This document shows, piece by piece, positions 41,029 to 50,154 of a stretch of 64,000 bases of DNA (the first letter of the stretch is position 1; each line of letters starts with the position of its first letter). A program made the position numbers and the translations under genes. A model generated the notes under the pieces. The model was not told the DNA's origin and ran no database searches. It saw only the letters and a list, made by a program, of their open reading frames with translations. Location: contig NZ_CADEPL010000010.1 of the NCBI RefSeq assembly GCF_902829295.1, positions 9,792-73,791 of the forward strand, written 5' to 3'. The stretch is from Vogesella oryzae. GTDB taxonomy: Bacteria; Pseudomonadota; Gammaproteobacteria; Burkholderiales; Chromobacteriaceae.

Positions 41029-41349
41029 ATGTGGCAGCGAAACTTTTCCGATGAAGAACTGGAGCGGATTATCGAGGAGGCCATGTTGTATATGTGCGCC
41101 TGTCCCGGGCAGGTGGCCGGCGAAATCCGGCGCCTGCGTGAGCTTATTGCCTACCAGCAGTCTTGCGAGCAGCAGCCGGACAATGTCAGTGCCGTACATC
41201 AGTGCATTGCCCGCCATGCCGTCGAGGCGCATGCGCAGATGGAGGCGTGCCTGAGCGAAGTGCTGACGCTGGAAAGATGGGACCGGCAAACCTTGCGTAT
41301 GCCGGAAGGGTTGCGTGTGCGGCGGGATGCGCTGTTGCGCGGGGAGTAA
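41029..41349 (+). CDS. Small cysteine-containing protein of unknown function
   Basis: A 106-residue soluble protein, MWQRNFSDEELERIIEEAM. The start is the ATG at 41029, 8 nt after GGAG. A CAC pair (YMCACPGQVAGEIRRLRELI) and later Cys residues (YQQSC, QCIARH, EACLSE) could bind a metal or a cluster, but no known motif is complete. Mostly helical. I do not recognise the family. Divergent from the antiporter gene. Confidence 0.75.
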   Translation: MWQRNFSDEELERIIEEAMLYMCACPGQVAGEIRRLRELIAYQQSCEQQPDNVSAVHQCIARHAVEAHAQMEACLSEVLTLERWDRQTLRMPEGLRVRRDALLRGE

Positions 41350-41394
41350 GGCTGTACGGGCGGGCCGGACTACATGGCGGCTCGCGTGGAATGC

Positions 41395-41425
41395 AAAAAA
41401 GCCAGCTCGGAGAGCTGGCTTTTTT
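41395..41425. terminator. Bidirectional terminator
   Basis: AAAAAAGCCAGCTC, GGA and GAGCTGGC plus TTTTTT. It ends the + strand gene at 41349 and the - strand tRNA-Met transcript. Confidence 0.92.
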
Positions 41426-41428
41426 AAC

Positions 41429-41505
<77 letters not shown>

Positions 41506-41545
41506 GGCTGAAATGCTGTGCACGCACAGAACTTCAAGTAACTTG

Positions 41546-41622
<77 letters not shown>

Positions 41623-41653
41623 ACATTTCGATGCGTTGGCATCGAGGTTGCGA

Positions 41654-41682
41654 ACTATACGCAGCGATTTTTGCAGTGTCAA
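41654..41682 (-). promoter_or_regulatory. Promoter of the tRNA-Met pair
   Basis: On the - strand, a perfect TTGACA (41682-41677), a 17-nt spacer and TATAGT (41659-41654) precede the tRNA 5' end by about 30 nt. A strong sigma70 promoter. Confidence 0.88.
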
Positions 41683-41717
41683 CTTTTTCTGCAAACGGGC
41701 TGGCAATGGTCTAGCGC

Positions 41718-42872
41718 TTACAGCGTGTAGCAGCGGTCGCCCTGGCTGAAACCCCGCCAGTCGATGGCCACCTGTTTGCCAAAGCCGATCACCTTGAAGG
41801 TTTCGCCCATCTCCTGCGGTGACAGCAGGCGTTGTGCCGCCTTGGCCACCGGCAGGTAGTCCTTGACGTTGGCCGCATCCAGAAAGGACAGCAGTTCGGT
41901 GATGCCGGCGTTGATCAGGAATTGCGCCTGGCTGGTGTAGCCGATCAGGTCCAGTCCGGTATCGATGCCGGACTGCGCTACTGCGCTGAAATCCACATGG
42001 GTGGTGAGGTCCATCAGCCCCGGCAGGTAGAACGGGTCCTGCACCGTGTGGTGGCGGTAGTGGCCGAGCAGGGTGCCCATGCTGCGTTCCGGGTGGTAGT
42101 ACTCGCCGGCGCTGTGGCCGTAGTCGATCATCAGGATGGCGCCGCGCGCCAGCACGCCGGCCAGGGTGCGGATAAAGGCGCGGTTGGCGAGGCTGATCTC
42201 ACTGTCGTAATCCGGAATCTGCGGCAGTAGGCGGTCGGCCAGTGCCGCCAGTTGCGGGTCGGCAAAGTCACGGTCGTCAAAACACAGCGCGCCATCGCGA
42301 ACGGTGACGCCGCGCTGCTGTACTTGCTTGTCGGCGTTGCGGCGCACCAGCTCCACTGGCATGGCATCCAGCACCTCGTTGCCCAGCAGAATGCCGTCGA
42401 CGCTGTCCGGCAATGTCGGCAGCCAGCGCACCTTGGCGGCCAACGCCGGCGGCAGGCTGGCGATGGTGGCGCGCTGGCGCTCGATCAGGTCCGGCGACAG
42501 GTCGACGATGCTGTAGCTGGCCGGCTCGCAACCCAGCTCGTGCAAGGCCAATAACAGGTCGGCGGCCAGGCGGCCGCTGCCGGCGCCGAACTCCACGATG
42601 TGACCGGCGGTCTGCGGCAGCAGCTCGGCCAGCTGGCGCGCCAGCGTCTGTGCGAACAGCGGCGTCAGTTCCGGTGCGGTGACAAAGTCGCCGCCCTCGC
42701 CGAACTTGCGGCTGCCGGCGGTGTAGTAGCCCAGCCCCGGTGCGTACAGCGCCAGGTCCATGTAGCGCGAAAACGGCATCCAGCCGTCACGGTCGGCGAT
42801 TTCGGCGGCGATGGTACGGGCGAGGGTCTGGCTGACGGCCAGCGCGTCGGCAGAAGCTTCGGGCAAGGACAT
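41718..42872 (-). CDS. MidA/NDUFAF7-type class I SAM-dependent methyltransferase
   Basis: A 384-residue protein of the DUF185 (MidA, NDUFAF7) family. I start it at the ATG at 42872 (MSLPEASADALAVSQTL); the frame is open far upstream but antisense to the divergent gene. Landmarks are GWMPFSRYMDLALYAPGLGYYT, FGEGGDFVTAPELTPLFA, the SAM-binding VEFGAGSGRLAADLL and LLGNEVLDAMPVEL. The mitochondrial homologue methylates an arginine of a complex I subunit; the bacterial substrate is uncertain. Confidence 0.92.
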   Translation of the reverse strand: MSLPEASADALAVSQTLARTIAAEIADRDGWMPFSRYMDLALYAPGLGYYTAGSRKFGEGGDFVTAPELTPLFAQTLARQLAELLPQTAGHIVEFGAGSGRLAADLLLALHELGCEPASYSIVDLSPDLIERQRATIASLPPALAAKVRWLPTLPDSVDGILLGNEVLDAMPVELVRRNADKQVQQRGVTVRDGALCFDDRDFADPQLAALADRLLPQIPDYDSEISLANRAFIRTLAGVLARGAILMIDYGHSAGEYYHPERSMGTLLGHYRHHTVQDPFYLPGLMDLTTHVDFSAVAQSGIDTGLDLIGYTSQAQFLINAGITELLSFLDAANVKDYLPVAKAAQRLLSPQEMGETFKVIGFGKQVAIDWRGFSQGDRCYTL

Positions 42873-42992
42873 GGTGTAAAAACTCGCTGTGCGGAACGCG
42901 CGGCCATTACGTGGCGCGGGTTCGCGTTTAAAATGGCAGGAATTGTCGCTAATCGGCGCGTTGTCGCCAAGCAAATACCAACGGGAGAGCGC

Positions 42993-43745
42993 ATGCAAGC
43001 GGATGTTCACGACAAGGTGGTGCTGATTACCGGGGCGGCCCGGCGTGTCGGGGCGGGTATTGCGCGCCATCTGCATGCCCGCGGTGCGCGGCTGGTGCTG
43101 CATTATCGTGGCTCGCGCCAGGCGGCGGGAACGTTGGCCGCAGAATTGAACGCCGTGCGCGCGGGGTCGGTGCGGCTGCTGCAGGCCGACCTGCTGGACA
43201 GCGCCGCACTGCCGAAGCTGGTGGACGAGGCACATGCCGCTTTTGGCCGCCTGGATGGCCTGGTCAACAACGCATCCAGCTTCTACCCGACCGAAATCGG
43301 CGCCATCCGCGAACAGGACTGGTTCGACCTGATGGGCAGCAATCTCAAGGCGCCGCTGTTTCTGGCGCAGGCGGCGGCCAGCTATCTGGCGGCGACGCGC
43401 GGTGCCATCGTCGGTATCGTCGACATCCATGCCGAGCGACCGATGAAGCGGCATCTGGTGTACAGCCTGGCCAAGGCCGGCCATGCGCAGCTGATCCGCA
43501 GCCTGGCGGTGGAGCTGGCACCCTTGGTGCGCGTCAATGGTGTATCGCCCGGGGTGAACCTGTGGCCGGAAGACGAGGTGTCGTTCGATGCCGGCGAGCG
43601 TGCCGCCATCGAAGCCTCCATTCCGCTGGCGCGCAGCGGCCAGCCGGAAGATATCGCCCGCGCGGTGGCGTTCCTGCTGTTCGACACCGACTACGTCAAC
43701 GGCCAGATTCTGGCGGTGGATGGCGGCCGCAGCGTCGTGCTGTAG
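42993..43745 (+). CDS. folM: Pteridine reductase-like short-chain dehydrogenase (FolM-type)
   Basis: An NADPH-dependent SDR of 250 residues, likely reducing dihydropterins or dihydromonapterin. The start is the ATG at 42993 with GGGAGAGC upstream. The cofactor motif TGAARRVGAGIA has the TGxxxRxG form typical of pteridine reductases; NNAS, the catalytic YSLAK and a C-terminal GGRSVVL are visible. Divergent from the methyltransferase across 120 bp. An ordinary FabG-like SDR is the alternative. Confidence 0.82.
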   Translation: MQADVHDKVVLITGAARRVGAGIARHLHARGARLVLHYRGSRQAAGTLAAELNAVRAGSVRLLQADLLDSAALPKLVDEAHAAFGRLDGLVNNASSFYPTEIGAIREQDWFDLMGSNLKAPLFLAQAAASYLAATRGAIVGIVDIHAERPMKRHLVYSLAKAGHAQLIRSLAVELAPLVRVNGVSPGVNLWPEDEVSFDAGERAAIEASIPLARSGQPEDIARAVAFLLFDTDYVNGQILAVDGGRSVVL

Positions 43746-43753
43746 CCGTGAGC

Positions 43754-43772
43754 TGGCCGCCGCTTGCGGCCA
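43754..43772. repeat. Dispersed-motif hairpin after folM
   Basis: TGGCCGC-CGCTT-GCGGCCA, a 7-bp stem built from inverted motif halves, lies 9 bp after the folM stop and is followed by ACCTTTG. Same design as at 45663-45681. Confidence 0.7.
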
Positions 43773-43867
43773 ACCTTTGCTGCCGTGCAAAAAATTGGCG
43801 GCCACATGGCAAAAACCGTTCCGATCGGACTAAAATAGCCGGTTTTTCAATTTCTTAGCCGTACCTC

Positions 43868-44854
43868 ATGTCCGAACAACTCCGCGATGCCGATGCCAAG
43901 GCCAAAAAGGCCAGCTTCGAAGGCAACAAACTCACCAAGCGTCTGCGTCACCACGTAGGCGATGCCATCAACGACTTCAACATGATCGAAGAGGGCGACC
44001 GCGTGATGGTGTGCCTGTCCGGCGGCAAGGACAGCTACACCTTGCTGGACATCCTGCTCGGGCTGCAGAAGTCGGCACCGATCAACTTCTCCATCGTGGC
44101 GGTGAACCTGGACCAGAAGCAGCCGGGCTTCCCCGAGCATGTGCTGCCGGATTACCTGCAGTCCATCGGCGTGGAGTATCGCATCGTCGAGGAAGACACC
44201 TACAGCATCGTCAAACGGCTGGTGCCGGAAGGCAAGACCACCTGCAGCCTGTGCTCGCGCCTGCGCCGTGGCATCCTGTACCGCGTGGCCGACGAGCTGG
44301 GCGCCACCAAGATCGCGCTGGGCCACCATCGTGACGACATCCTGCACACCTTCTTCCTGAACATGTTCTACGGCGGCAAGCTTAAGGCCATGCCGCCCAA
44401 GCTGGTGTCGGACGACGGCCGCCATATGGTGATCCGCCCGCTGGCCTACTGCCGCGAAAAGGACATCGAGCGTTACGCCACGTTACGCGAGTTCCCGATC
44501 ATCCCGTGTAATCTGTGCGGCTCGCAGCCCAACCTGCAGCGCCAGGTGGTGAAGGAGATGGTCAACGACTGGGACAAGCGCTTCCCGGGGCGCGTGGAGA
44601 GCATGTTCCGCGCCATGCAGAACGTGGTGCCGTCGCACCTGGCCGATACCGGCCTGTTCGACTTTGCCGGCCTGCAGACCGGCGATGTCCCGTTCGAAGG
44701 CGGCGATACCGCCTTCGACAAGGAAGAATTCCGCGACACGCTGGCGCTGGCCGAGGACGATGGCGACGACGTTGCCGCCGAGAAGCCGCGGCGCACCATC
44801 AGCATTCTGGATTCGCGGCCGAAGGCGAGTACGGGAGACGGTTGTGGCGCATAG
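43868..44854 (+). CDS. ttcA: tRNA 2-thiocytidine synthetase TtcA
   Basis: TtcA thiolates C32 of certain tRNAs using a [4Fe-4S] cluster and ATP. 328 residues starting [19 protein letters not shown]. The PP-loop [13 protein letters not shown] and the cluster cysteines ([10 protein letters not shown] and CNLCGSQ) are present. A TAAAAT -10-like box lies at 43831-43836. Its last 11 nt overlap the next gene. Confidence 0.96.
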   Translation: MSEQLRDADAKAKKASFEGNKLTKRLRHHVGDAINDFNMIEEGDRVMVCLSGGKDSYTLLDILLGLQKSAPINFSIVAVNLDQKQPGFPEHVLPDYLQSIGVEYRIVEEDTYSIVKRLVPEGKTTCSLCSRLRRGILYRVADELGATKIALGHHRDDILHTFFLNMFYGGKLKAMPPKLVSDDGRHMVIRPLAYCREKDIERYATLREFPIIPCNLCGSQPNLQRQVVKEMVNDWDKRFPGRVESMFRAMQNVVPSHLADTGLFDFAGLQTGDVPFEGGDTAFDKEEFRDTLALAEDDGDDVAAEKPRRTISILDSRPKASTGDGCGA

Positions 44855-45644
44855 AGCCCTGCATCCGTTCCGCCGCCGCGTGCGCAAGGGCGTGGATGCC
44901 ATGCCGGAGGTGGAAATCTCCGAAGCCGACAACATCCGCTCGCTGCACCTGGGCTCGGAAACCATCCAGAGTTCGATGAACCTGGATGATCCGCCGGATC
45001 TGGTGCTGAGCTACAGCCGCGCCATGATGGCCTTCCTGCTATGGTACGACGATCCGCGCCACATCCTGCAGATCGGTCTCGGTGGTGGCTCCTTCGCCCG
45101 CTGGATCGACGAATATCTGCCGGACGCGGTCAGCGTGGCGGTGGACATCAACCCGCAGGTGATCGCGGTGGCGCGTTCGTTTTTCCAGCTGCCGGAAGAA
45201 GGAGACTTCTTCGAGATCGTCGAGGCCGACGGCGCCGAATACGTGAAGGTGTTCCGCGAATCCACCGACGTGATCATGGTGGATGGCTTCGACGGTTTGC
45301 AGATCGTCGACGAGCTGACCACCGAGGCCTTCTTCGAGGACTGCTATCGCGCGCTGACGCCGAATGGTGTGTTTGTGACCAACTGGTGGAGTGGCGACAA
45401 GCGCTACCAGCAGTTTGTCGAACGGCTGCTGGCGGTGTTCGAAGGTCGCGTCATCGAGCTGCCAGCGGTCAGCCACGGCAATATGGCGGTCATGGCGGTC
45501 AAGCAGACTCCGTCGCCGCTGGATCTGGACGCGCTGGAGAAAAAGGCGGATGAACTGGAAGGCCGCTTCGGCCTGGAGTTCTGCGACTTCGTCAGCCGCA
45601 TGAAAGATGTGAATCTGCACAGCAATAATCGCCTGCTGCTGTAA
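44844..45644 (+). CDS. Spermidine synthase-like aminopropyltransferase fold protein
   Basis: 266 residues from a GTG at 44844, which has GGGAG 7 nt upstream and overlaps the ttcA end. The SAM-binding core [20 protein letters not shown] and [17 protein letters not shown], then VIMVDGFDG, match the spermine/spermidine synthase superfamily. The normal N-terminal domain and the gate-keeping polyamine residues are not obvious, so a true polyamine role is unproven. Translationally coupled to ttcA. Confidence 0.8.
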   Translation: MAHRALHPFRRRVRKGVDAMPEVEISEADNIRSLHLGSETIQSSMNLDDPPDLVLSYSRAMMAFLLWYDDPRHILQIGLGGGSFARWIDEYLPDAVSVAVDINPQVIAVARSFFQLPEEGDFFEIVEADGAEYVKVFRESTDVIMVDGFDGLQIVDELTTEAFFEDCYRALTPNGVFVTNWWSGDKRYQQFVERLLAVFEGRVIELPAVSHGNMAVMAVKQTPSPLDLDALEKKADELEGRFGLEFCDFVSRMKDVNLHSNNRLLL

Positions 45645-45662
45645 GCGCAGCAGGCAACAAGC

Positions 45663-45681
45663 TGGCCGCCGCGTGCGGCCA
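45663..45681. repeat. Dispersed-motif hairpin before the glycan locus
   Basis: TGGCCGC-CGCGT-GCGGCCA, a 7-bp stem 18 bp after the spermidine-synthase-like stop. Nearly the same 19 bases as at 43754-43772. Confidence 0.7.
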
Positions 45682-45754
45682 ATGATATTGTTGTCAGTTT
45701 TCATGACGACTGGCTGGCTGGTAGGCTACGGGCCGGCCAAGCAAGGAAAGCACA

Positions 45755-46813
45755 ATGATCAGCTACGAAACCATTACCGACCGCAAGATACGCTTCGCGC
45801 TGGTCGGCTGCGGCCGCATTGCGGCCAACCATTTTGGCGCCATCGAACAGCACGCCGAGCGCTGCGAGCTGGTGGACGTGTGCGATACCGACCCGGCAGC
45901 ACTGGCCGCCGCGGTGGCGCGTACCGGCGCCCGCGGCCACGCCAGCTTGCGCGAGCTGCTGGCCAGCAGCGATGCCGACGTGGTGATTCTCACCACCCCG
46001 TCCGGGCTGCATCCGCAACAGGCGATCGACTGCTTCGCCGCCGGTTTCCACGTGATGACCGAGAGGCCGATGGCTCCCCGCGGGCACGAGGGCGTGACGA
46101 TGGTGAAAGCCGCCGCCCAGGCCGGCAAGCGCCTGTTCGTGGTAAAGCAGAACCGCCGCAACGCCACCCTGCAGCTGCTCAAGCGCGCGGTGCAGGAAAA
46201 GCGCTTCGGCCGCATCTACATGGTGAACATCAACGTGTTCTGGACCCGTCCGCAGTCCTACTACGACCAGGCCGACTGGCGTGGCACCTGGGAGTACGAT
46301 GGCGGCGCCTTCATGAACCAGGCCAGCCACTACGTCGATCTGATCGACTGGCTGATCGGCCCGGTGGAAAGCATGCAGGCCTACACCGCCACGCTGGAGC
46401 GTGACATCGAGGTGGAAGACAGCGGCGTGGTCAGCCTGCGCTGGCGCTCCGGTGCGCTGGGCAGCATGAACGTGACCATGCTCACCTATCCGAAAAACCT
46501 GGAAGGTTCGATCACCATCCTCGGCGAGAAGGGCAGCGTGCGTGTCGGCGGCGTGGCGGTAAACGAGATCCAGCACTGGGAGTTTGCCGAGCCGCACGCC
46601 ATGGACGCCGAGATCCAGGGCGCCAGCTACGCCACCACCAGCGTGTACGGCTTCGGCCACCCGCTGTACTACGACAACGTGATCAACGTGATGCGCGGTG
46701 AAGCCGAGCCGGAAACCGACGGTCGCGAAGGCCTGAAGTCGCTGGAACTGCTGATCGGCATGTATCTGTCGGCCCGCGACGGCAAGCGCATCAGCCTGCC
46801 GCTGGAGTACTGA
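45755..46813 (+). CDS. wbpB: UDP-GlcNAcA 3-dehydrogenase, Gfo/Idh/MocA family (WbpB/WlbA-type)
   Basis: Oxidises the 3-position of UDP-N-acetylglucosaminuronic acid for 2,3-diacetamido uronic acid synthesis. 352 residues with an N-terminal Rossmann motif [16 protein letters not shown], the cofactor-domain [12 protein letters not shown] and the C-terminal Gfo/Idh fold ([18 protein letters not shown]). AAGGAAAG precedes the ATG. The pathway role rests on the directly following wbpD and wbpE type genes. Opens the glycan locus. Confidence 0.88.
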   Translation: MISYETITDRKIRFALVGCGRIAANHFGAIEQHAERCELVDVCDTDPAALAAAVARTGARGHASLRELLASSDADVVILTTPSGLHPQQAIDCFAAGFHVMTERPMAPRGHEGVTMVKAAAQAGKRLFVVKQNRRNATLQLLKRAVQEKRFGRIYMVNINVFWTRPQSYYDQADWRGTWEYDGGAFMNQASHYVDLIDWLIGPVESMQAYTATLERDIEVEDSGVVSLRWRSGALGSMNVTMLTYPKNLEGSITILGEKGSVRVGGVAVNEIQHWEFAEPHAMDAEIQGASYATTSVYGFGHPLYYDNVINVMRGEAEPETDGREGLKSLELLIGMYLSARDGKRISLPLEY

Positions 46814-46814
46814 G

Positions 46815-47384
46815 ATGGCAGCCTACACCGTGCATCCCACCGCCATCGTTGACGATGGCGCCGTGATCGGCGACGACACCCGCGTCTGGCACTGGGTGCA
46901 TATCTGCAGCCAGGCGCGCATCGGGGCGCGCTGCTCCTTCGGCCAGAACGTGTTCGTCGGCAACGATGTGATCATCGGCGACAACGTCAAGGTGCAGAAC
47001 AACGTGTCGATCTACGATGCGGTGACGCTGGAAGACGATGTGTTCTGCGGCCCGTCGATGGTGTTCACCAATGTCAACAACCCGCGCAGCCATGTCAGTC
47101 GCAAGCACGAATACCGCCGCACGGTGGTGAAACGTGGCGCCACCATCGGTGCCAACGCCACCATCGTCTGCGGTCATACCGTCGGCGAGTACGCCTTCAT
47201 CGGTGCCGGTGCCGTGGTGACCCGCGATGTGAAACCGTATGCGCTGATGGTCGGCACCCCGGCACGACGCATCGGCTGGATGTGCCAGTGCGGCGAACGC
47301 CTGCCGGACAGCATCGACCAGCACGCCTGCATCGTCTGCGGCCAACGTTACGACATCGGCGGCAATCACTGCGCGCCTATCTGA
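46815..47384 (+). CDS. wbpD: UDP-sugar 3-N-acetyltransferase (WbpD-type), left-handed beta helix
   Basis: Acetylates the 3-amino group made by WbpE. 189 residues; hexapeptide repeats ([20 protein letters not shown] and following) with the catalytic-region [10 protein letters not shown]. The last 35 residues add a zinc-ribbon-like tail (CQC about 17 residues before CIVCG, then HC at the end), seen in some WbpD homologues. Starts 1 nt after the wbpB stop. Confidence 0.88.
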   Translation: MAAYTVHPTAIVDDGAVIGDDTRVWHWVHICSQARIGARCSFGQNVFVGNDVIIGDNVKVQNNVSIYDAVTLEDDVFCGPSMVFTNVNNPRSHVSRKHEYRRTVVKRGATIGANATIVCGHTVGEYAFIGAGAVVTRDVKPYALMVGTPARRIGWMCQCGERLPDSIDQHACIVCGQRYDIGGNHCAPI

Positions 47385-47419
47385 TCCCGTCATCCCGAAT
47401 ACCGCCCCAAGGCCATACC

Positions 47420-48517
47420 ATGTCCATCCAGTTCATTGATCTGAAAGCGCAGTACCAGCACCTGAAAGCCGATATCGACGCCCGCATCCATGCGGTGCTG
47501 GATCATGGCCAGTACATCATGGGGCCGGAAGTGAAGCAGCTGGAAGAACAGCTGGCGGCCTATACCGGCGCCAAACACGCCATCGGCGTCTGCGACGGCA
47601 CCAAGGCGCTGCTGATCGCGCTGATGGCGCTGGGCATCAAGGCCGGCGACGAGGTGATCACCACCCCGTTCACCTTTATCGCTACCGGCGAGATGATCGC
47701 GCTGCTCGGCGCCAAGCCGGTGTTCGTCGACATCGACCCGGTCAGCTACAACCTCGATCCGGCCAAGCTGGAAGCGGCGATCACGCCGCGTACCCGCGCC
47801 ATCATGCCGGTAAGCCTGTACGGGCAGTGTGCCGACTTCACTGCCATCAACGCGATTGCGGAGAAGCACGGCCTGCCGGTGATCGAAGACGGCGCGCAGA
47901 GCTTCGGCGCCAGCCAGCACGGCAAGCGCTCCGGCAACCTGTGCACCATCGGTACCACCAGCTTCTTCCCGTCCAAACCGCTAGGTTGCTACGGTGACGG
48001 TGGTGCGGTGTTTACCAACGACGACGAGCTGGCGAAGAAAATGCGCGAAATCCGCATCCACGGGCAGGACCGTCGCTACCACCATCCGGTAATCGGCCTC
48101 AACGGTCGCCTCGATACCATCCAGGCCGCGGTACTGCTGGCCAAGCTGCCGAGCTTCCCGGACGAAGTGGCTGCCCGCGAACGCATCGGTGCCCGTTACA
48201 GCGAGTTGCTGCAGGATGTGGCACGGGTGCCGGTGATTGCCGCCGGCAATACTCACGTCTACGCGCAGTACACCATCGAGGTGGACAACCGCGAGGCGGT
48301 ACAGAAGGCGCTGCAGGAGCTGGGCATCCCTACTGCGGTGCATTACCCGATTCCGCTGCACCTGCAGCCGGCGTTCGCCGCGCTGGGGCAGGGCGAGGGC
48401 AGCTTCCCGCTGGCCGAGGCGGCCGGCAAACGGGTGATGAGCCTGCCGATGCATCCGTTCCTCGATGACGCCACCCAGGACGCCATCGTCGCCGCGGTGA
48501 AGAAGGCGCTGGGCTAA
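47420..48517 (+). CDS. wbpE: PLP-dependent aminotransferase WbpE-type
   Basis: Transfers an amino group from glutamate to the 3-keto uronic acid. DegT/DnrJ/EryC1 family, 365 residues from the ATG at 47420 (MSIQFIDLKAQYQHLK). The PLP lysine is in FFPSKPLGCYGDGG, the PLP-phosphate Thr in CDGTKALLIAL and the ring-stacking EDGAQSFGA are visible. The C-terminal AVHYPIPLHLQPAF is typical of WbpE/WlbC. Confidence 0.9.
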   Translation: MSIQFIDLKAQYQHLKADIDARIHAVLDHGQYIMGPEVKQLEEQLAAYTGAKHAIGVCDGTKALLIALMALGIKAGDEVITTPFTFIATGEMIALLGAKPVFVDIDPVSYNLDPAKLEAAITPRTRAIMPVSLYGQCADFTAINAIAEKHGLPVIEDGAQSFGASQHGKRSGNLCTIGTTSFFPSKPLGCYGDGGAVFTNDDELAKKMREIRIHGQDRRYHHPVIGLNGRLDTIQAAVLLAKLPSFPDEVAARERIGARYSELLQDVARVPVIAAGNTHVYAQYTIEVDNREAVQKALQELGIPTAVHYPIPLHLQPAFAALGQGEGSFPLAEAAGKRVMSLPMHPFLDDATQDAIVAAVKKALG

Positions 48518-48865
48518 GTGTTCCTGGTCGTCAAATACCTGGTGTCCGCTGCGCTGGTGGTGCTGGTGTCGGAACTGGCCAAGCGCAGCGACAAGCTGGG
48601 CGCGCTGGTGGCATCGCTGCCACTGGTGACGGTGCTGACGCTGATCTGGCTGCACCTGGAGCGGCAGTCGGCGCTCCAGGTCGGCAACCATGCCTGGTAT
48701 ACCTTCTGGTACGTAATGCCGACCTTGCCGATGTTTCTGGTCTTTCCCTGGCTGCAGGACAAGCTGGGTTTCTGGCTGGCGCTGGGCGCCAGCGCGCTGC
48801 TGACCATGCTGCTGTTTGCCGCCTTTGCCTGGCTGTTGCGGCCATTCGGAATCCAGCTGTTATGA
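48518..48865 (+). CDS. Small membrane protein, DUF3147-like
   Basis: 115 residues from a GTG immediately after the wbpE stop, with four hydrophobic segments (about 3-18, 25-42, 60-78, 85-108) and SELAKRSDKLGALVASLPLV. It resembles the DUF3147 family of unknown function. Its stop overlaps the flippase start as ATGA, so the two are translationally coupled. Confidence 0.8.
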   Translation: MFLVVKYLVSAALVVLVSELAKRSDKLGALVASLPLVTVLTLIWLHLERQSALQVGNHAWYTFWYVMPTLPMFLVFPWLQDKLGFWLALGASALLTMLLFAAFAWLLRPFGIQLL

Positions 48866-50154
48866 AGCTGCAGACCCTGTTCCGCCGGCTGAGTGCCGGC
48901 GGTTTTGCCCGTAACGTGGCCACCCTGGCCAGCGGGGCGGCGCTGGCGCAGGCGCTGCCCTTGCTGTTTGCGCCGCTGCTCACCCGCTTGTATACCCCGG
49001 CCGATTTCGGCTTGCTGGCGGTGTTCGTCGCCTGGTTGTCCAATCTGGCGGTAATCGCCACCGCCCGCTTCGACATGGCGGTGGTGTTGCCGAAAACCGA
49101 TACCGAAGCGGCGAGGCTGATGCGGCTGTCGCTGCTGATCAACACCGCCTTGCTGTTGCTGTGCCTGTTGCTGTTCTGGCCGTGGCATCAGGCCATTGCC
49201 GGCTTGCTGCACGCACCGGCCCTGGCGCCGTGGCTGCCGCTGCTGCCGCTCGGCGTCTGGCTGGCCGGCTGCGTGGCGGCGTGGACGGCGTGGAACAACC
49301 GCCTGCGCCGCTATGCGGCCAACGCCCAGGGGCGGGTGGCGCAGTCGCTGGGCGTGTCGTTGCTGCAGCTGGCGGCGGGCTGGTCCGGTCTGGCGGCGGC
49401 TGGCCTGATCGTGTCGCAACTGGCCGGGCAGGCCATCGCGCTGCTGGCGCTGGCGCGTAGCGATATCGCGGCGCGTTTTGCCAGCCTGCGCGGGCATGAT
49501 CGGCAACAGCTGCTGGCGGTGGCACGGCGTTACCGCGAGTTTCCGCTGGTGAACACGCCGCATGCCTTCGTGGTGGCGTTTCAGGATTCGCTGATGCTGG
49601 CGCTGCTCACCGCGCTGTCCGGTGCCGGCATTGTCGGCCAGTATGCGCTGGTGCTGCGGGTGCTCAAGTTGCCGGCGGCGCTGGTGGGGCAGGCGGTGGC
49701 GCAAGTGGTGTTCCGCGATCTGGCCGAAGCCGCCGCCGCCGGGCGCGCGCTGTCCGGCCTGCTCAAGCGGGCGTTATTGATTCTGGCGGCGTTGTCGCTG
49801 CTGCCGTTCGGCCTGTTGGCCGCCTGCGGCGGCCCGCTGTTCGCGCTGGTGTTCGGCGCCGGCTGGCACGGCGCCGGGCAGATTGCCGCGGTGCTGGCGC
49901 CGTATTTTGCCGCCTCATTCATTGCCGGCCCGGCGTTCATGGTGCCGATGGTGATCGGCAAGCAGCGGGCATCGTTTGTGTTTGTGCTGTTCGGTGTGAT
50001 CATCAATCTGGCGGTATTCGCCGCGGTGTATCTGCTCGGTCGCGATGCAATGCAGGCGTTCGCGGTGATGTCGGCGGTGATGACAATCTATTTTGCGGCC
50101 TATGTGGCGTGGGTGTTCCGCCTGCTGGGCCGCCGGGAATCGGCTCATGCTTAA
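48862..50154 (+). CDS. Wzx-type polysaccharide/oligosaccharide flippase
   Basis: A MOP-superfamily protein of 430 residues with about 12 hydrophobic segments, thought to move lipid-linked glycans across the inner membrane. The N-terminal NVATLASGAALAQALPLLFAPLLTRLYTPADFG contains the family hallmark LTRLYTPADFG. It is the only flippase in the locus. The last 8 nt overlap the next gene. Confidence 0.88.
   Translation: MKLQTLFRRLSAGGFARNVATLASGAALAQALPLLFAPLLTRLYTPADFGLLAVFVAWLSNLAVIATARFDMAVVLPKTDTEAARLMRLSLLINTALLLLCLLLFWPWHQAIAGLLHAPALAPWLPLLPLGVWLAGCVAAWTAWNNRLRRYAANAQGRVAQSLGVSLLQLAAGWSGLAAAGLIVSQLAGQAIALLALARSDIAARFASLRGHDRQQLLAVARRYREFPLVNTPHAFVVAFQDSLMLALLTALSGAGIVGQYALVLRVLKLPAALVGQAVAQVVFRDLAEAAAAGRALSGLLKRALLILAALSLLPFGLLAACGGPLFALVFGAGWHGAGQIAAVLAPYFAASFIAGPAFMVPMVIGKQRASFVFVLFGVIINLAVFAAVYLLGRDAMQAFAVMSAVMTIYFAAYVAWVFRLLGRRESAHA

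Noticed and set aside
42873-43805. N-terminal extension of the MidA-type methyltransferase by about 310 codons
   Set aside because: The extension is antisense to the clear folM-type gene and resembles no protein; the family start is MSLPEASADA.
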